This document shows, piece after piece, positions 1 through 8,335 of a stretch of 64,000 bases of DNA (its first letter is position 1; every line of letters starts with the position of its first letter). The position numbers and the translations under genes are program-made. The stretch lies in NCBI RefSeq assembly GCF_021343995.1, contig NZ_JAJTTE010000019.1:1-64000 (forward strand). The letters are read 5' to 3'. Origin of the DNA: Pseudonocardia terrae. GTDB taxonomy: Bacteria > Actinomycetota > Actinomycetes > Mycobacteriales > Pseudonocardiaceae. A model generated the notes under the pieces. The model made no database searches. It saw only the letters and a list, made by a program, of their open reading frames with translations, and was not told the DNA's origin.

Positions 1-256
1 TCGCATCCAGCGGATGCCCTTCTCTGCGGGGATCGATGTTGCCGTGGTAAGCACATCTTCCCAGCTCAGAGGGGCATTCGTGTGTCACGACTCGCCCGAA
101 TCAGCGCGCTTCACCGGTGGATCCAGACTGAGACTGACGCCTGGGGCCTTCCCGGCACCTCGAACTGTTGATCTCGTACACGCTTCACAGCGTCGTTGAT
201 CGGTTGGCCCCGCCGGCCCCGCCTGGATCGGTCCGGGGACGGCGGGGAGGCCGACG
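1..256. other. Non-coding flank left of the IS110 transposase
   Basis: No convincing gene is seen here. The short reading frames lack a ribosome site and resemble no known protein. In IS110-group elements the non-coding end upstream of the transposase encodes the bridge RNA, so this stretch is the expected place for it, but I could not fold it or define the element end. GTTGATC occurs twice about 25 bases apart (near 166 and 195). CTTCACAG occurs near 183 and again near 1561, just after the transposase, which might mark element ends; this is weak evidence. Confidence 0.35.
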
Positions 257-1541
257 GTGGACGTGCTGGTCGAGCGGTGCGCGGGGATCGATATCGGCAA
301 GGACGAGGTGGTCGCCTGCGTGCGGACCCCGGCCCCGGATGGGCGGGGCCGGCACAAGCAGACCCGCACGTTCGCCACGTTCACCTCCTCGCTGGAGGCG
401 ATGGCCGACTGGTTCGCCGCCGAAGGCGTCACCGCCATCGCGATGGAAGCCACCGGGTCGTACTGGAAGCCGGTCTGGTACATCCTCGAAGACCGCCAGG
501 GCCAGGAGTGGGAGTTGTTGCTGGTCAACGCCCACCACGTGAAGATCCTGCCCGGCCGCACGACCGACGTGCTCGACGCCGAGTGGTTGGCCGAGCTGCT
601 CGAACACGGGCTGCTGCGGGGCAGTTTCGTGCCCCCGCCGGTGATCCGGCAGTTGCGGGATCTGACCCGCTACCGCAAACGGCTCATCCTCCGACCACGC
701 CAGCGAGTGTCAGCGCATCCAGAAGACCCTCGAAGACGCCGGCATCAAACTCGACTCGGTCGCCTCCGACGTCCTCGGGGTGTCCGGGCGGGCCATGCTC
801 GCCGCCCTGGTCGCCGGCGAGCGCGACCCCGTCGTGCTCGCCGAGCTGGCCAAGGGCAAGCTCCGGAAAAAGATCCCCGCGCTCCGGAAGGCGCTGCGCG
901 GGCGATTCACCGACCACCACGCCCTGCTGATCGGGCTGTCGCTGGCCCACACCGCGCACCTGGAGCAGGCGAGCGCCCAACTCGACGACCGCGTCGACAC
1001 CCTGTTCGCCACCCCCACCGGGCCCGACCGGGACGGCGCGCCCGGGATCCCTTTCGCCCGAGCCCGTGACCGGCTCGACACCATCACCGGGGTCGGGAAA
1101 CGCGCCGCCGAAACCATCATCGCCGAGATCGGCACCGACATGACCCGCTTCCCCACCGCCGCACACCTGGCCTCCTGGGCCGGCCTGGCCCCCGGCAACA
1201 ACATCACCGGCGGCAAACGCGGCTCGGGCAAGACCACCCACGGCGACGTCTGGCTCACCGACATCCTGGTCCAGTGCGCCTGGGCCGCCGCGCGCACCCG
1301 CGACACCTACCTGTCGGCCCAGTTCTGGCGCCTCGCCCGCCGCATCGGGAAGAAGAAAGCCGCCGTCGCCGTCGCTCACTCCATCCTGGTCATCAGCTGG
1401 CACCTACTGGCCCAGGACTGCGACTACACCGACCTCGGCGGCGACTACTTCACCCGCCGCAACCCCGACCGCCAACGCGACCGGCTCATCCACCAACTCC
1501 ACAACCTCGGCTACCGCGTCACCCTCGACAAGACCGCGTAG
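257..1541 (+). pseudogene. IS110-family transposase, frameshifted
   Basis: The first 145 codons carry the RuvC-like DEDD domain: Asp12 in GIDIGK, Glu64 in AMEATGSYW, and Asp104/Asp107 in TTDVLDAEW. The reading frame then breaks near position 690. The rest of the protein continues in another frame (about 693 to 1541) and holds the C-terminal transposase domain with GVGKRAAETIIAEIGTD, SWAGLAPGNN and a long conserved tail. The joined product would be about 425 residues, slightly longer than a typical IS110 transposase. The C-terminal motif reads NITGGKRGSG, with Thr where many relatives have the active Ser. IS110 enzymes are not known to need programmed frameshifting, so this copy is probably dead or the break is a sequence error. 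Confidence 0.88.
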
Positions 1542-1577
1542 CCCGGCTGCGGTCGATTCTCTTCACAGGACGACACG

Positions 1578-2921
1578 ATGATCGACCCTGCCCTGCGTGA
1601 GCAGCACCGACTCGCCTCACTCCGTGAGTCGGCGACCTTCGACCGCGCCACCATCGCCGGCATCCAGCGGGCCGCCGCGACCGGCGTCTACGACATCCGC
1701 GGCTGGGGCGCCAAGCGCCGGCTGCCGCACTTCGACGATCTGCTCTTCCTCGGCGCCTCCATGTCCCGCTACCCGCTGGAGGGCTACCGGGAGCGCTGCG
1801 ACACCGACGTCGTCCTCGGCGACCGCAACGCCCGCTACCCGCTGCACCTCGCCACCCCCGTCACCATCGCCGGAATGTCCTTCGGCGCGCTGTCCGCCCA
1901 GGCCAAGGAGGCGCTGGGCCGCGGTGCGTCGGAGGTGGGCACCTCCACCACCACCGGCGACGGCGGCATGACCCCCGAGGAGCACGGCCGGTCCACGCAC
2001 CTCGTCTACCAGTACCTCCCGTCGCGCTACGGGATGAACCCCACCGACCTGCGCAAGGCCGACGCGATCGAGATCGTCCTCGGGCAGGGCGCGAAGCCCG
2101 GCGGCGGCGGGATGCTGTTGGGGCAGAAGATCTCCGACCGGGTCGCCGGGATGCGCACCCTCCCTGCGGGGATCGACCAGCGCTCGGCCTGCCGGCACCC
2201 GGACTGGACCGGCCCGGACGACCTCGCCATCAAGATCACCGAACTGCGCGGGATCACCGACTGGGAGAAGCCGATCTACGTGAAGATCGGCGCCTCGCGG
2301 ACCTACTACGACGTCAAGCTGGCGGTCGCCTCGTGCGCGGACGTGGTCGTCGTCGACGGGATGCAGGGCGGCACCGCCACCACCCAGGAGGTGTTCATCG
2401 AGAACGTCGGCATCCCGACCCTCGCGGCGATCCCGCAGGCCGTGCAGGCACTGCAGGAGCTCGGCCTGCACCGCAAGGTCCAGCTGATCGTCTCCGGGGG
2501 CATTCGCACCGGGGCGGACGTCGCCAAGGCCATGGCCCTGGGCGCCGACGCCGTCGCGATCGGCACCGCGGCGCTGATCGCGTTGGGCGACAACGACCCG
2601 CGCTACGCCGAGGAGTACCGCGAGCTCGGGTCCGAGGCCGGGTTCTACGACGACTTCCAGGACGGCCGCGACCCCGCCGGCATCTCCACCCAGGACCCGG
2701 AGCTCGCCGCGCGGCTGGACCCGGTCGCGGGCGGCAAGCGGCTCGCGAACTACCTGCGGGTGTTCACCATGGAGGCCCAGACCATCGCCCGCGCCTGCGG
2801 CAAGGCGCACCTGCAGCACCTCGAGCCGGAGGACCTCGTCGCGCTGACGATCGAGGCCGCCGCCATGGCCCGCGTCCCGCTGGCCGGCACGAACTGGATC
2901 CCCGGAGGCCCCGGTGCCTGA
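1578..2921 (+). CDS. mgsC: FMN-binding glutamate-synthase-family protein (N-methylglutamate synthase subunit C-like)
   Basis: The 447-residue protein matches the FMN-binding central domain of glutamate synthase as used in MgsC, the large subunit of N-methylglutamate synthase. That enzyme moves methylamine nitrogen onto glutamate. Visible motifs are PVTIAGMSFGALS, GTSTTTGDGGM, GQGAKPGGGG, KIGASRTYYDVKLAV, VDGMQGGTA and the phosphate-binding VSGGIRTGADVAKAMALGADAV. The start ATG follows an AGGACG ribosome site. The gene overlaps the next reading frame by 8 bases. MgsA (amidotransferase-like) and MgsB (GXGXG) partners are absent; they would be expected on the left, where the IS110 element now sits. 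A broader amine/ammonia glutamate synthase role remains possible. Confidence 0.85.
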   Translation: MIDPALREQHRLASLRESATFDRATIAGIQRAAATGVYDIRGWGAKRRLPHFDDLLFLGASMSRYPLEGYRERCDTDVVLGDRNARYPLHLATPVTIAGMSFGALSAQAKEALGRGASEVGTSTTTGDGGMTPEEHGRSTHLVYQYLPSRYGMNPTDLRKADAIEIVLGQGAKPGGGGMLLGQKISDRVAGMRTLPAGIDQRSACRHPDWTGPDDLAIKITELRGITDWEKPIYVKIGASRTYYDVKLAVASCADVVVVDGMQGGTATTQEVFIENVGIPTLAAIPQAVQALQELGLHRKVQLIVSGGIRTGADVAKAMALGADAVAIGTAALIALGDNDPRYAEEYRELGSEAGFYDDFQDGRDPAGISTQDPELAARLDPVAGGKRLANYLRVFTMEAQTIARACGKAHLQHLEPEDLVALTIEAAAMARVPLAGTNWIPGGPGA

Positions 2922-3841
2922 GGTCGTGATCGTCGGTGGCGGGCTGGAGGGGTGCGCCACCGCCTGGGCCCTGACCCGACGCGGGATCACCGACGTCGTC
3001 ATCGTCGAGCGGGACACCGTCGGCTCCGGCGGCACCGGCAAGTCCTCCGGGGTGGTCCGCTGCCACTACGGGGTGTCCTCGTTGGCCGCCATGGCCACCC
3101 AGGCCCTCGAGATCTTCGAGAACGCCGCCGAGATCCTCGGCGAGGATGTCGGGTTCCACGGGCACCACCGTCACGGAGATCCTCGCCCCCGGGGAGAAGG
3201 TCACGGGGGTCCGCCTGGCCGACGGCTCGACGATCGAGGCCGGCGCCGTCGTCCTCGCGGCCGGGCCCTGGTCGGTGCCGCTGCTGGCCGCGCACGGGAT
3301 CGACCTCCCGATCACGGTGCACCGCGAGCAGATCGTGCTCATCGACCCGGGCCAGGACCTCGGCCGCGTGCCGGTCTTCTCGGACCTGGTCTCGCTGCAG
3401 TACGTCCGGCCCGAGAGCGGCGGGGAGATCCTGTTCGGCAACTCGGATCTCGCCGAGCTCGAGCCCGCCGACCCGGACAACTACTCGAACCAGGCGACCG
3501 AGGCCTTCCTCGACCTCACCGTCGACAAGGTCGGCACCCGGTTCCCCGGGCTGGACGACGCCTCGATCGCCTCGACCTACGCCGGCTGCTACGACGTCAC
3601 CCCCGACTTCAACCCGGCCATCTCCGCGACCCCGATCGCCGGGTTGATCGTCGCCGCCGGGTTCTCCGGGCACGGCTTCAAGATCTCGCCGTCGGTGGGC
3701 CGGCTGGTCGCCGACCTCGTCGTCGACGGCGGCAGCAGCCACCCCGACGTCCCCGAGTCCGACTTCCGCCTCTCCCGGTTCGCCGAGGGTGCCCTGCTCC
3801 GCAGCCCCCATCCGTACGTCGGCGCCGGCGAGATGCGCTGA
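2914..3841 (+). pseudogene. FAD-dependent oxidoreductase (DAO/sarcosine-oxidase-like) with internal deletion and frameshift
   Basis: The N-terminal part (from 2914) has a Rossmann motif VVIVGGGLEGCATAWAL and the region ending AAEILGEDVGFH. About position 3155-3165 the frame changes and the protein resumes as TTVTEILAPGEKVTGVRLADG, through a normal C-terminus with AAGPWSVPLL, YAGCYDVTPDFNP and GFSGHGFKISPSVG. Family members have roughly 80 more residues between these segments, so about 230-250 bases appear lost together with the frame. The gene overlaps mgsC and would have been translationally coupled to it. In related clusters this enzyme oxidises a methylated amino acid such as N-methylglutamate or sarcosine; here it should be inactive. 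Confidence 0.82.
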
Positions 3842-3842
3842 C

Positions 3843-4427
3843 GTGTGCGTTCGGCTCGACGACCCGGCCGCGGGCACCGGGTCACCGAGGGATCCCGTGG
3901 GGCATGGGCCCGCCGTCCGCGAGGTCGTCGAGCCGGCCGGGCGTGAGAACCGGCTCGAGCGCGCGATCGGCGCCGAGGTCCGCAGGATCCGGCGGACCTC
4001 CGGGGCCACCCTCGCCGAGATGGCCCTGCGCACGGGCCTCTCGAAACCGATGCTGTCGAAGATCGAGAACGCTCGGACCTCGTGCAGCCTGACCACCCTC
4101 GCCCGCCTCGCCGACGCCCTCGACGTGCCGGTCACCTCGCTGTTCCGCGGCGCCGACACCCCCCGCGAGGCGGCGGCCCACCTCGTCACGCTCACCGAGC
4201 GCAGCGAGGAGTTCCCGCTGTTCCAGCACCCCGGCACCGAACTGCTCTACATGCTCGAAGGCGAGATGGTCTACGGCCACGGCGAGTCCAGCTACCCGCT
4301 GCGCCCCGGCGACGCACTGCAGCTCGACGGCGAGGGCGTGCACGGCCCGCGCGAGCTGGTCGCCCTGCCGATCCGGTTCCTCTCCGTCGTCGCCTACGGG
4401 GAGCTCGGCACCGACGCGGACGGCTGA
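3843..4427 (+). CDS. XRE-family regulator with cupin domain, apparently missing its linker
   Basis: An N-terminal helix-turn-helix (RLERAIGAEVRRIRRTSGATLAEMALRTGL-type, followed by SKPMLSKIEN) is followed by a cupin sensor (LFQHPGTELLYMLEGEMVYG, YPLRPGDALQLDGEGVHGP). Such regulators commonly sit beside amine and amino-acid oxidation genes and sense the pathway substrate. Possible starts are ATG 3789, GTG 3843 and GTG 3897; 3843 avoids overlap with the upstream coding region. In relatives I recall, 35-40 residues join the helix-turn-helix to the cupin (a YQLLGSLRG-like segment). Here GADTPREAAAH runs straight into LVTLTERSE, suggesting an in-frame deletion. Whether it still responds to ligand is unknown. 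Confidence 0.78.
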   Translation: MCVRLDDPAAGTGSPRDPVGHGPAVREVVEPAGRENRLERAIGAEVRRIRRTSGATLAEMALRTGLSKPMLSKIENARTSCSLTTLARLADALDVPVTSLFRGADTPREAAAHLVTLTERSEEFPLFQHPGTELLYMLEGEMVYGHGESSYPLRPGDALQLDGEGVHGPRELVALPIRFLSVVAYGELGTDADG

Positions 4428-4654
4428 GCCGCAGTCCGATACCGCGCGGGCATCACAGCGAGCGGAACGGGTCGTGGACCGGGGAGGTCGTCGAGGCCGA
4501 GGCGCGGACGGGCCCGATCGCCGAGGCGTTCGCGCTGGACCAGCGCGCCGCTCTGTCCCCGCCGCCCGGCTCGCAATAGGTTGCCGACCATGCCGCCGGA
4601 GGCGAGCCTGTCGGGACGCACTCCGGCGCGGTGTGCCTGGTCGAAGGGGACGAC

Positions 4655-5509
4655 ATGGACGGACGCGGCGACGACCGCGTGACGCGGACCGCCGAGCGGA
4701 CGCTCGAGGACCTCCGCGCCCGCCTGGCCGCCGAGTCGGCGCTGATCGTCGCCTTCTCGGGCGGGGTGGACTCGGCGCTGGTCGCGGCGGTCGCGCACGA
4801 GGTCCTCGGCGCGCGGGCGCTGGCCGTGACCGCGGTCTCGGCCAGCCTGCCGGTCTCGGAGCGGCGGGCGGCGGCGGAGTTCGCCCGGCGGCACGGCATC
4901 GCACACGTCGAGGTGTGTACGGACGAGCTGGGGCGGCCGGAGTACGTCGCCAACCGCGGCGACCGCTGCTACCACTGCAAGTCGGCGCTGTTCGACGTCG
5001 TCGAGCCCCTCGCCGCGCTCTCGGGTGCCGCCGTCGCGCTGGGGACCAACCTCGACGACCTCGGCGACCACCGGCCCGGGCTGCGGGCGGCCGGGGAACG
5101 GGGAGCCGTGGCGCCGCTCGTCGACGCGGGCATGGGCAAGGCCGAGGTCCGCGCGGTGAGCGCCGCGCTGGGCCTGGAGACCACCGACAAGCCGGCCGCG
5201 GCCTGCCTGTCCTCCCGGGTCGCGTACGGCGAGCCGGTGACCCGCGAGGTCCTCGCCCGGATCGAGGCGGCCGAGGAGGGCCTGCACGGCCTGGGCTTCC
5301 CGGTGTGCCGGGTCCGGTCGCACGCGGACGGGACCGTCGCGCGCGTCGAGCTGCCGGAGGACGAGCTGGAGGCCGCCACGAGACGGCGCACGGAGATCGA
5401 CGCCGTCGTGCGCGCGGCGGGTTTCGAGTTCTGCGCACTCGACCTGCAGGGGTTCCGGAGCGGCCGGATGAACGTCCTCCTGGGACTCCCCCGGGCGATC
5501 GTCCGATGA
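4655..5509 (+). CDS. larE: LarE, ATP-dependent sacrificial sulfur transferase
   Basis: LarE adenylates and thiolates pyridinium biscarboxylic acid mononucleotide to make the nickel-pincer nucleotide (NPN) precursor. The PP-loop ATP motif SGGVDS lies at residues 35-40. Three cysteines are visible: Cys105 and Cys108 in RCYHCK, and Cys184 in AACLSSR, the place of the sacrificial cysteine in Lactobacillus LarE. A three-cysteine set resembles the LarE subgroup reported to hold an iron-sulfur cluster, so this enzyme may recycle its sulfur source. The ATG at 4655 is preceded by AAGGGGA; an earlier in-frame ATG at 4631 lacks such a site. The 284-residue length is normal. It overlaps larB by 4 bases. 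Confidence 0.93.
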   Translation: MDGRGDDRVTRTAERTLEDLRARLAAESALIVAFSGGVDSALVAAVAHEVLGARALAVTAVSASLPVSERRAAAEFARRHGIAHVEVCTDELGRPEYVANRGDRCYHCKSALFDVVEPLAALSGAAVALGTNLDDLGDHRPGLRAAGERGAVAPLVDAGMGKAEVRAVSAALGLETTDKPAAACLSSRVAYGEPVTREVLARIEAAEEGLHGLGFPVCRVRSHADGTVARVELPEDELEAATRRRTEIDAVVRAAGFEFCALDLQGFRSGRMNVLLGLPRAIVR

Positions 5510-6198
5510 GCGCGGGGCGCGGCTTCGACGACCTCGGCTACGCACGACCGGACACCGACCGCGAGGCCCGCTTCGGCCTGCCCGAGGTGATCTTCGGGCC
5601 GGGGAAGACCCCGGAGCAGGTCGCGGGCGTGGCGCGCAGCCTCCTGGCCGCCGGCGACGGACCGGTCCTCGTGACCCGGATCGACCGGGCCGGCGCCGAC
5701 CGGGTCCTCGACCTGGTCCCCGGCGGCCGGCTCGACGAGGCGGCGCGCCTGCTCCGCTGGCGCGAGCCGGTTCCCCTGCACTTCCGGGTCGCGGTGGTCG
5801 CTGCCGGGACGTCGGACGGGCCGGTCGCGGTCGAGGCGGCGGCCGTCGCGCGCGCGGTCGGCCTCGAGGTCGAGCGCATCGACGACGTCGGGGTGGCCGG
5901 GCTGCACCGCCTCCTGGCCGAGCAGGACCGCATCGCGAAGGCCGACGCCGTCGTGTGCATCGCGGGGATGGAGGGCGCGCTGCCCAGCGTCGTCGCCGGT
6001 CTCGTGGCGGCGCCCGTGATCGCCGTGCCGACCTCCGTCGGCTACGGGGCGGCCCTCGAGGGCGTGACCGCGCTGCTCGCCATGCTCACCTCGTGCGCGG
6101 CCGGCATCACCGTCGTCAACATCGACTCCGGTTTCGGGGCGGCGCTCGCCGCCTTCCGCATCGCCCGGTCGGCCCGGCGGAGCGGGTCCGGCTCGTGA
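5506..6198 (+). CDS. larB: LarB, pyridinium-3,5-biscarboxylic acid mononucleotide synthase
   Basis: LarB carboxylates and hydrolyses nicotinic acid adenine dinucleotide in the first step of NPN synthesis. The C-terminal half is an AIR-carboxylase (PurE)-like domain with VVAAGTSDGPVAVEAAAVARAVG, ADAVVCIAGMEGALPSVVAGLV and PVIAVPTSVGYGAAL. The N-terminal part carries the LarB hallmark ARPDTDREARFGLPEVIFGPGKT. The ATG overlaps the larE stop (ATGA), so the genes are translationally coupled. The product has 230 residues, usual for the family. Confidence 0.94.
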   Translation: MSAGRGFDDLGYARPDTDREARFGLPEVIFGPGKTPEQVAGVARSLLAAGDGPVLVTRIDRAGADRVLDLVPGGRLDEAARLLRWREPVPLHFRVAVVAAGTSDGPVAVEAAAVARAVGLEVERIDDVGVAGLHRLLAEQDRIAKADAVVCIAGMEGALPSVVAGLVAAPVIAVPTSVGYGAALEGVTALLAMLTSCAAGITVVNIDSGFGAALAAFRIARSARRSGSGS

Positions 6199-7352
6199 TC
6201 CTCTGGCTGAACCCGGTCAGCGGCATCTCCGGCGACATGGTCCTGGGCGCCCTCCTCGAGCTCGGTGCCCCGATCGACGGGGTGCGGGCCGCGATCGCGT
6301 CCACCGGCCTCACGGGCTGGTCGCTCGAAACGCGGCGGGTCCGCCGGGCCGGCCTCGCCGCCACCCACGCCGAGGTCCGGGTGGACGACGACGTCCCGGC
6401 CCGGCGGGCCGCCGAGCTCCGGGCGATGGTGGCCCGGGCACGACCGGATGCGGTCGCGACCCTCGCCGTCGCGGCGGTCGACGCCCTGACGGAGGTGGAG
6501 ACGGTCCTGCACGGCGTGCCTCCGGAGGAGGTGCACCTGCACGAGATCGGCGGGGTCGACACCGTCGTCGACACGGTCGGTGTGGCCGCGGCGCTGCATC
6601 TGCTCGACGTCGGGACGGTGCGGTCGGGCCCGCTCGGCCTGGGAGCGGGGACCGTCGGCGGGAGCCACGGCGTGCTGCCGCTGCCCGCCCCGGCCACCGC
6701 CGCCCTCCTCGCGAAGGCCCGCGCGCCCGTCACCTCCACGGGGCTGCCCGGGGAGAGCGTGACCCCGACCGGCATCGCCCTGCTCCTGGCCGCGGGCGCC
6801 GAGTTCGGACCGGTGCCGACGATGACGGTGCAGGGGGTCGGGTACGGCGCGGGGAGCCGTGACGTCCCTGGGCGCCCGAACGTGCTGCAGGCCCTGCTCG
6901 GTGCGCACGAGCCGGAGGGCCGGCGGCACGAGGAGATGACCGTTCTCGAGACGACCGTGGACGACGTGTCCGGAGAGGTGCTCGGGCACGTCCTGGAGCG
7001 GCTCCTCGGTGCGGGCGCCGCCGACTGCTGGATCACCCCGGCCACGATGAAGAAGTCCCGGCCGGGGCACGTCGTGCACGCGCTCGTCGCCGCCGCCCAC
7101 CTCGAGGTCTGCGAGGAGGTGCTGCTGCGCGAGACGGGGAGCCTGGGCGCCCGGCGGGTCCGCGTCGCCCGCCGCGCGCTCCCTCGGCACTTCTCGACCG
7201 TGGAGGTCGGTGGGCGCTCGATCAGGGTGAAGCACGGGCCGTGGGGCGCGAAACCGGAGCACGACGACGTCGCCGCGGCCGCCGCCGCGCTCGGCCTGAC
7301 CGTGCGCGAGGTCGCCGACCTCGCCCGCGCGGCGATGGCGCGGACGGGCTGA
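6195..7352 (+). CDS. larC: LarC, nickel-pincer cofactor nickel insertion protein
   Basis: LarC is the CTP-dependent nickel chelatase that completes NPN. It is here a single intact reading frame of 385 residues, whereas some lactobacilli make it by programmed frameshifting. Motifs include WLNPVSGISGDMVLGALLELG at the start, VHLHEIGGVDTVVDTVG, STGLPGESVTPTGIALL, GVGYGAGSRD and the C-terminal ETTVDDVSGEVLGHVLERLL and WITPATMKKSRPG. The GTG start overlaps the larB stop (GTGA). No lactate-racemase-like LarA gene follows, so the enzyme that uses the cofactor lies elsewhere or is of an unrecognised kind. Confidence 0.93.
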   Translation: MILWLNPVSGISGDMVLGALLELGAPIDGVRAAIASTGLTGWSLETRRVRRAGLAATHAEVRVDDDVPARRAAELRAMVARARPDAVATLAVAAVDALTEVETVLHGVPPEEVHLHEIGGVDTVVDTVGVAAALHLLDVGTVRSGPLGLGAGTVGGSHGVLPLPAPATAALLAKARAPVTSTGLPGESVTPTGIALLLAAGAEFGPVPTMTVQGVGYGAGSRDVPGRPNVLQALLGAHEPEGRRHEEMTVLETTVDDVSGEVLGHVLERLLGAGAADCWITPATMKKSRPGHVVHALVAAAHLEVCEEVLLRETGSLGARRVRVARRALPRHFSTVEVGGRSIRVKHGPWGAKPEHDDVAAAAAALGLTVREVADLARAAMARTG

Positions 7353-7757
7353 TCAGCGGCTCTCGGCGACCACCTCCAGGTCCGGCGCCCCGGCCAGGGT
7401 GTTCGACACGTAGCAGACCCGCCGGGCGCCCTCGATCAGACGGTCGAGCTCCGCGCCGCGCGGCTCCGCGGCACGGACCAGGACGGTGAAGCCGGCGAAC
7501 CGCAGCCCCTCGTAGCGCCCCGTCGCCTCGACCTCCAGCTTGTCGAGGGCCACCTCCCGCTTGCGCGCGGTGTAGGCGATCGCCAGCGTGAAGCAGGACG
7601 CCAGCGCGGCGAGCAACAGCTCCGTGGGTTGCGGACCGGTGGCGGTGCCGCCCGCGGACTCCGGCTCGTCGGCCACCACGGTGAACCCGCCGGCGTCGAC
7701 CTCCGCCCGCAGACCCCCCGTCCAGCGCGCCGAGACGCTCCGCTCCGGTACTCCCAT
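7353..7757 (-). CDS. OsmC family protein
   Basis: The 134-residue protein has the OsmC fold signature: GTATGPQPTELLLAALASCFTLAIAYTA and a second conserved Cys in RRVCYVSNTLAGAPDLEV. OsmC/Ohr proteins are thiol peroxidases that detoxify organic hydroperoxides. With Cys in both positions a peroxidase role is plausible. The ATG at 7757 is preceded by a strong GAAGGAGGAGG site. It converges on larC with no spacer (larC stop at 7352) and is divergent from the gene at 7914. Confidence 0.85.
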   Translation of the reverse strand: MGVPERSVSARWTGGLRAEVDAGGFTVVADEPESAGGTATGPQPTELLLAALASCFTLAIAYTARKREVALDKLEVEATGRYEGLRFAGFTVLVRAAEPRGAELDRLIEGARRVCYVSNTLAGAPDLEVVAESR

Positions 7758-7913
7758 GTCCTCCTCCTTCGCCGCCGGCTCCACCGGCGGGTCGTCCGGG
7801 CCCGGTGCGCGTGCAACAGCTGTGCAACCGGGCTGGGGCACAGTGATCGGCATCACCGATCGGCCCTGGTCGGTGCACCGCACGCAGTGACCCCTGATCG
7901 TTGGGAGCCGTCG

Positions 7914-8261
7914 ATGACGACCGCCGTTCCCGCGCCACCGCTCCGCCGGGCGCACTGCCGCGGGGAGTGCACCGCCGCGGTGCTCCGCGACTCGCACGAC
8001 CGCCTCCTCGAGGTCGACACCGACCCCGACGCCCTGCTGGAGCTGATCGAGACGGCAGTGACCTGGCACGAGCTGGACTACTCCGGCTGCGCCGTCGTCG
8101 GACCGCAGGAGTGGCTGACCTTCGCCGACCGGCACCGGTGGGTCCATCCGGAGCGTGCGGCCTGGGCGTTCGCGCTCGCCGTCGACATCGTCGGCCGGGG
8201 CTCCGTGCGCCCCGACGGGCCGCATCTGCGCGCGGTCGGCACACCCGCCCGCGCGATCTGA
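7914..8261 (+). CDS. Hypothetical protein, 115 residues
   Basis: I do not recognise this family. It is a small soluble protein without signal peptide or membrane segment, containing CRGEC near residues 15-19 and an acidic middle (LEVDTDPDALLELIETAVTWHELDYSG). ATG 7914 follows a GGGAGCC site. The 156-base divergent space shared with osmC contains ACAGCTGT (an 8-base palindrome) and a repeated GATCGG, possible operator elements. It lies just upstream of the coenzyme-M-type operon. Confidence 0.5.
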   Translation: MTTAVPAPPLRRAHCRGECTAAVLRDSHDRLLEVDTDPDALLELIETAVTWHELDYSGCAVVGPQEWLTFADRHRWVHPERAAWAFALAVDIVGRGSVRPDGPHLRAVGTPARAI

Positions 8262-8335
8262 ACCCGGCAGGCCGGGCACGGTCCCCACGTTTCCGATCGT
8301 AGAAGAACTGCGACTATCAGAAAAAGGTGCTCCCC

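Larger units (their letters stand above)
1..1565 (+). mobile_element. IS110-family insertion sequence, ends unresolved
   Basis: The element is recognised only through its transposase. IS110 elements lack long terminal inverted repeats and normally make no target duplication, so the ends cannot be read directly. The right end must lie in the 36 bases between the transposase stop (1541) and the mgsC start (1578). The left end may lie in the first 256 bases or outside the window. The insertion sits immediately upstream of mgsC, where other mgs genes would be expected. Confidence 0.5.

Noticed and set aside
14-199. Small open frame at the window start
   Set aside because: No ribosome site, no family resemblance, and it lies in the probable IS110 non-coding end.
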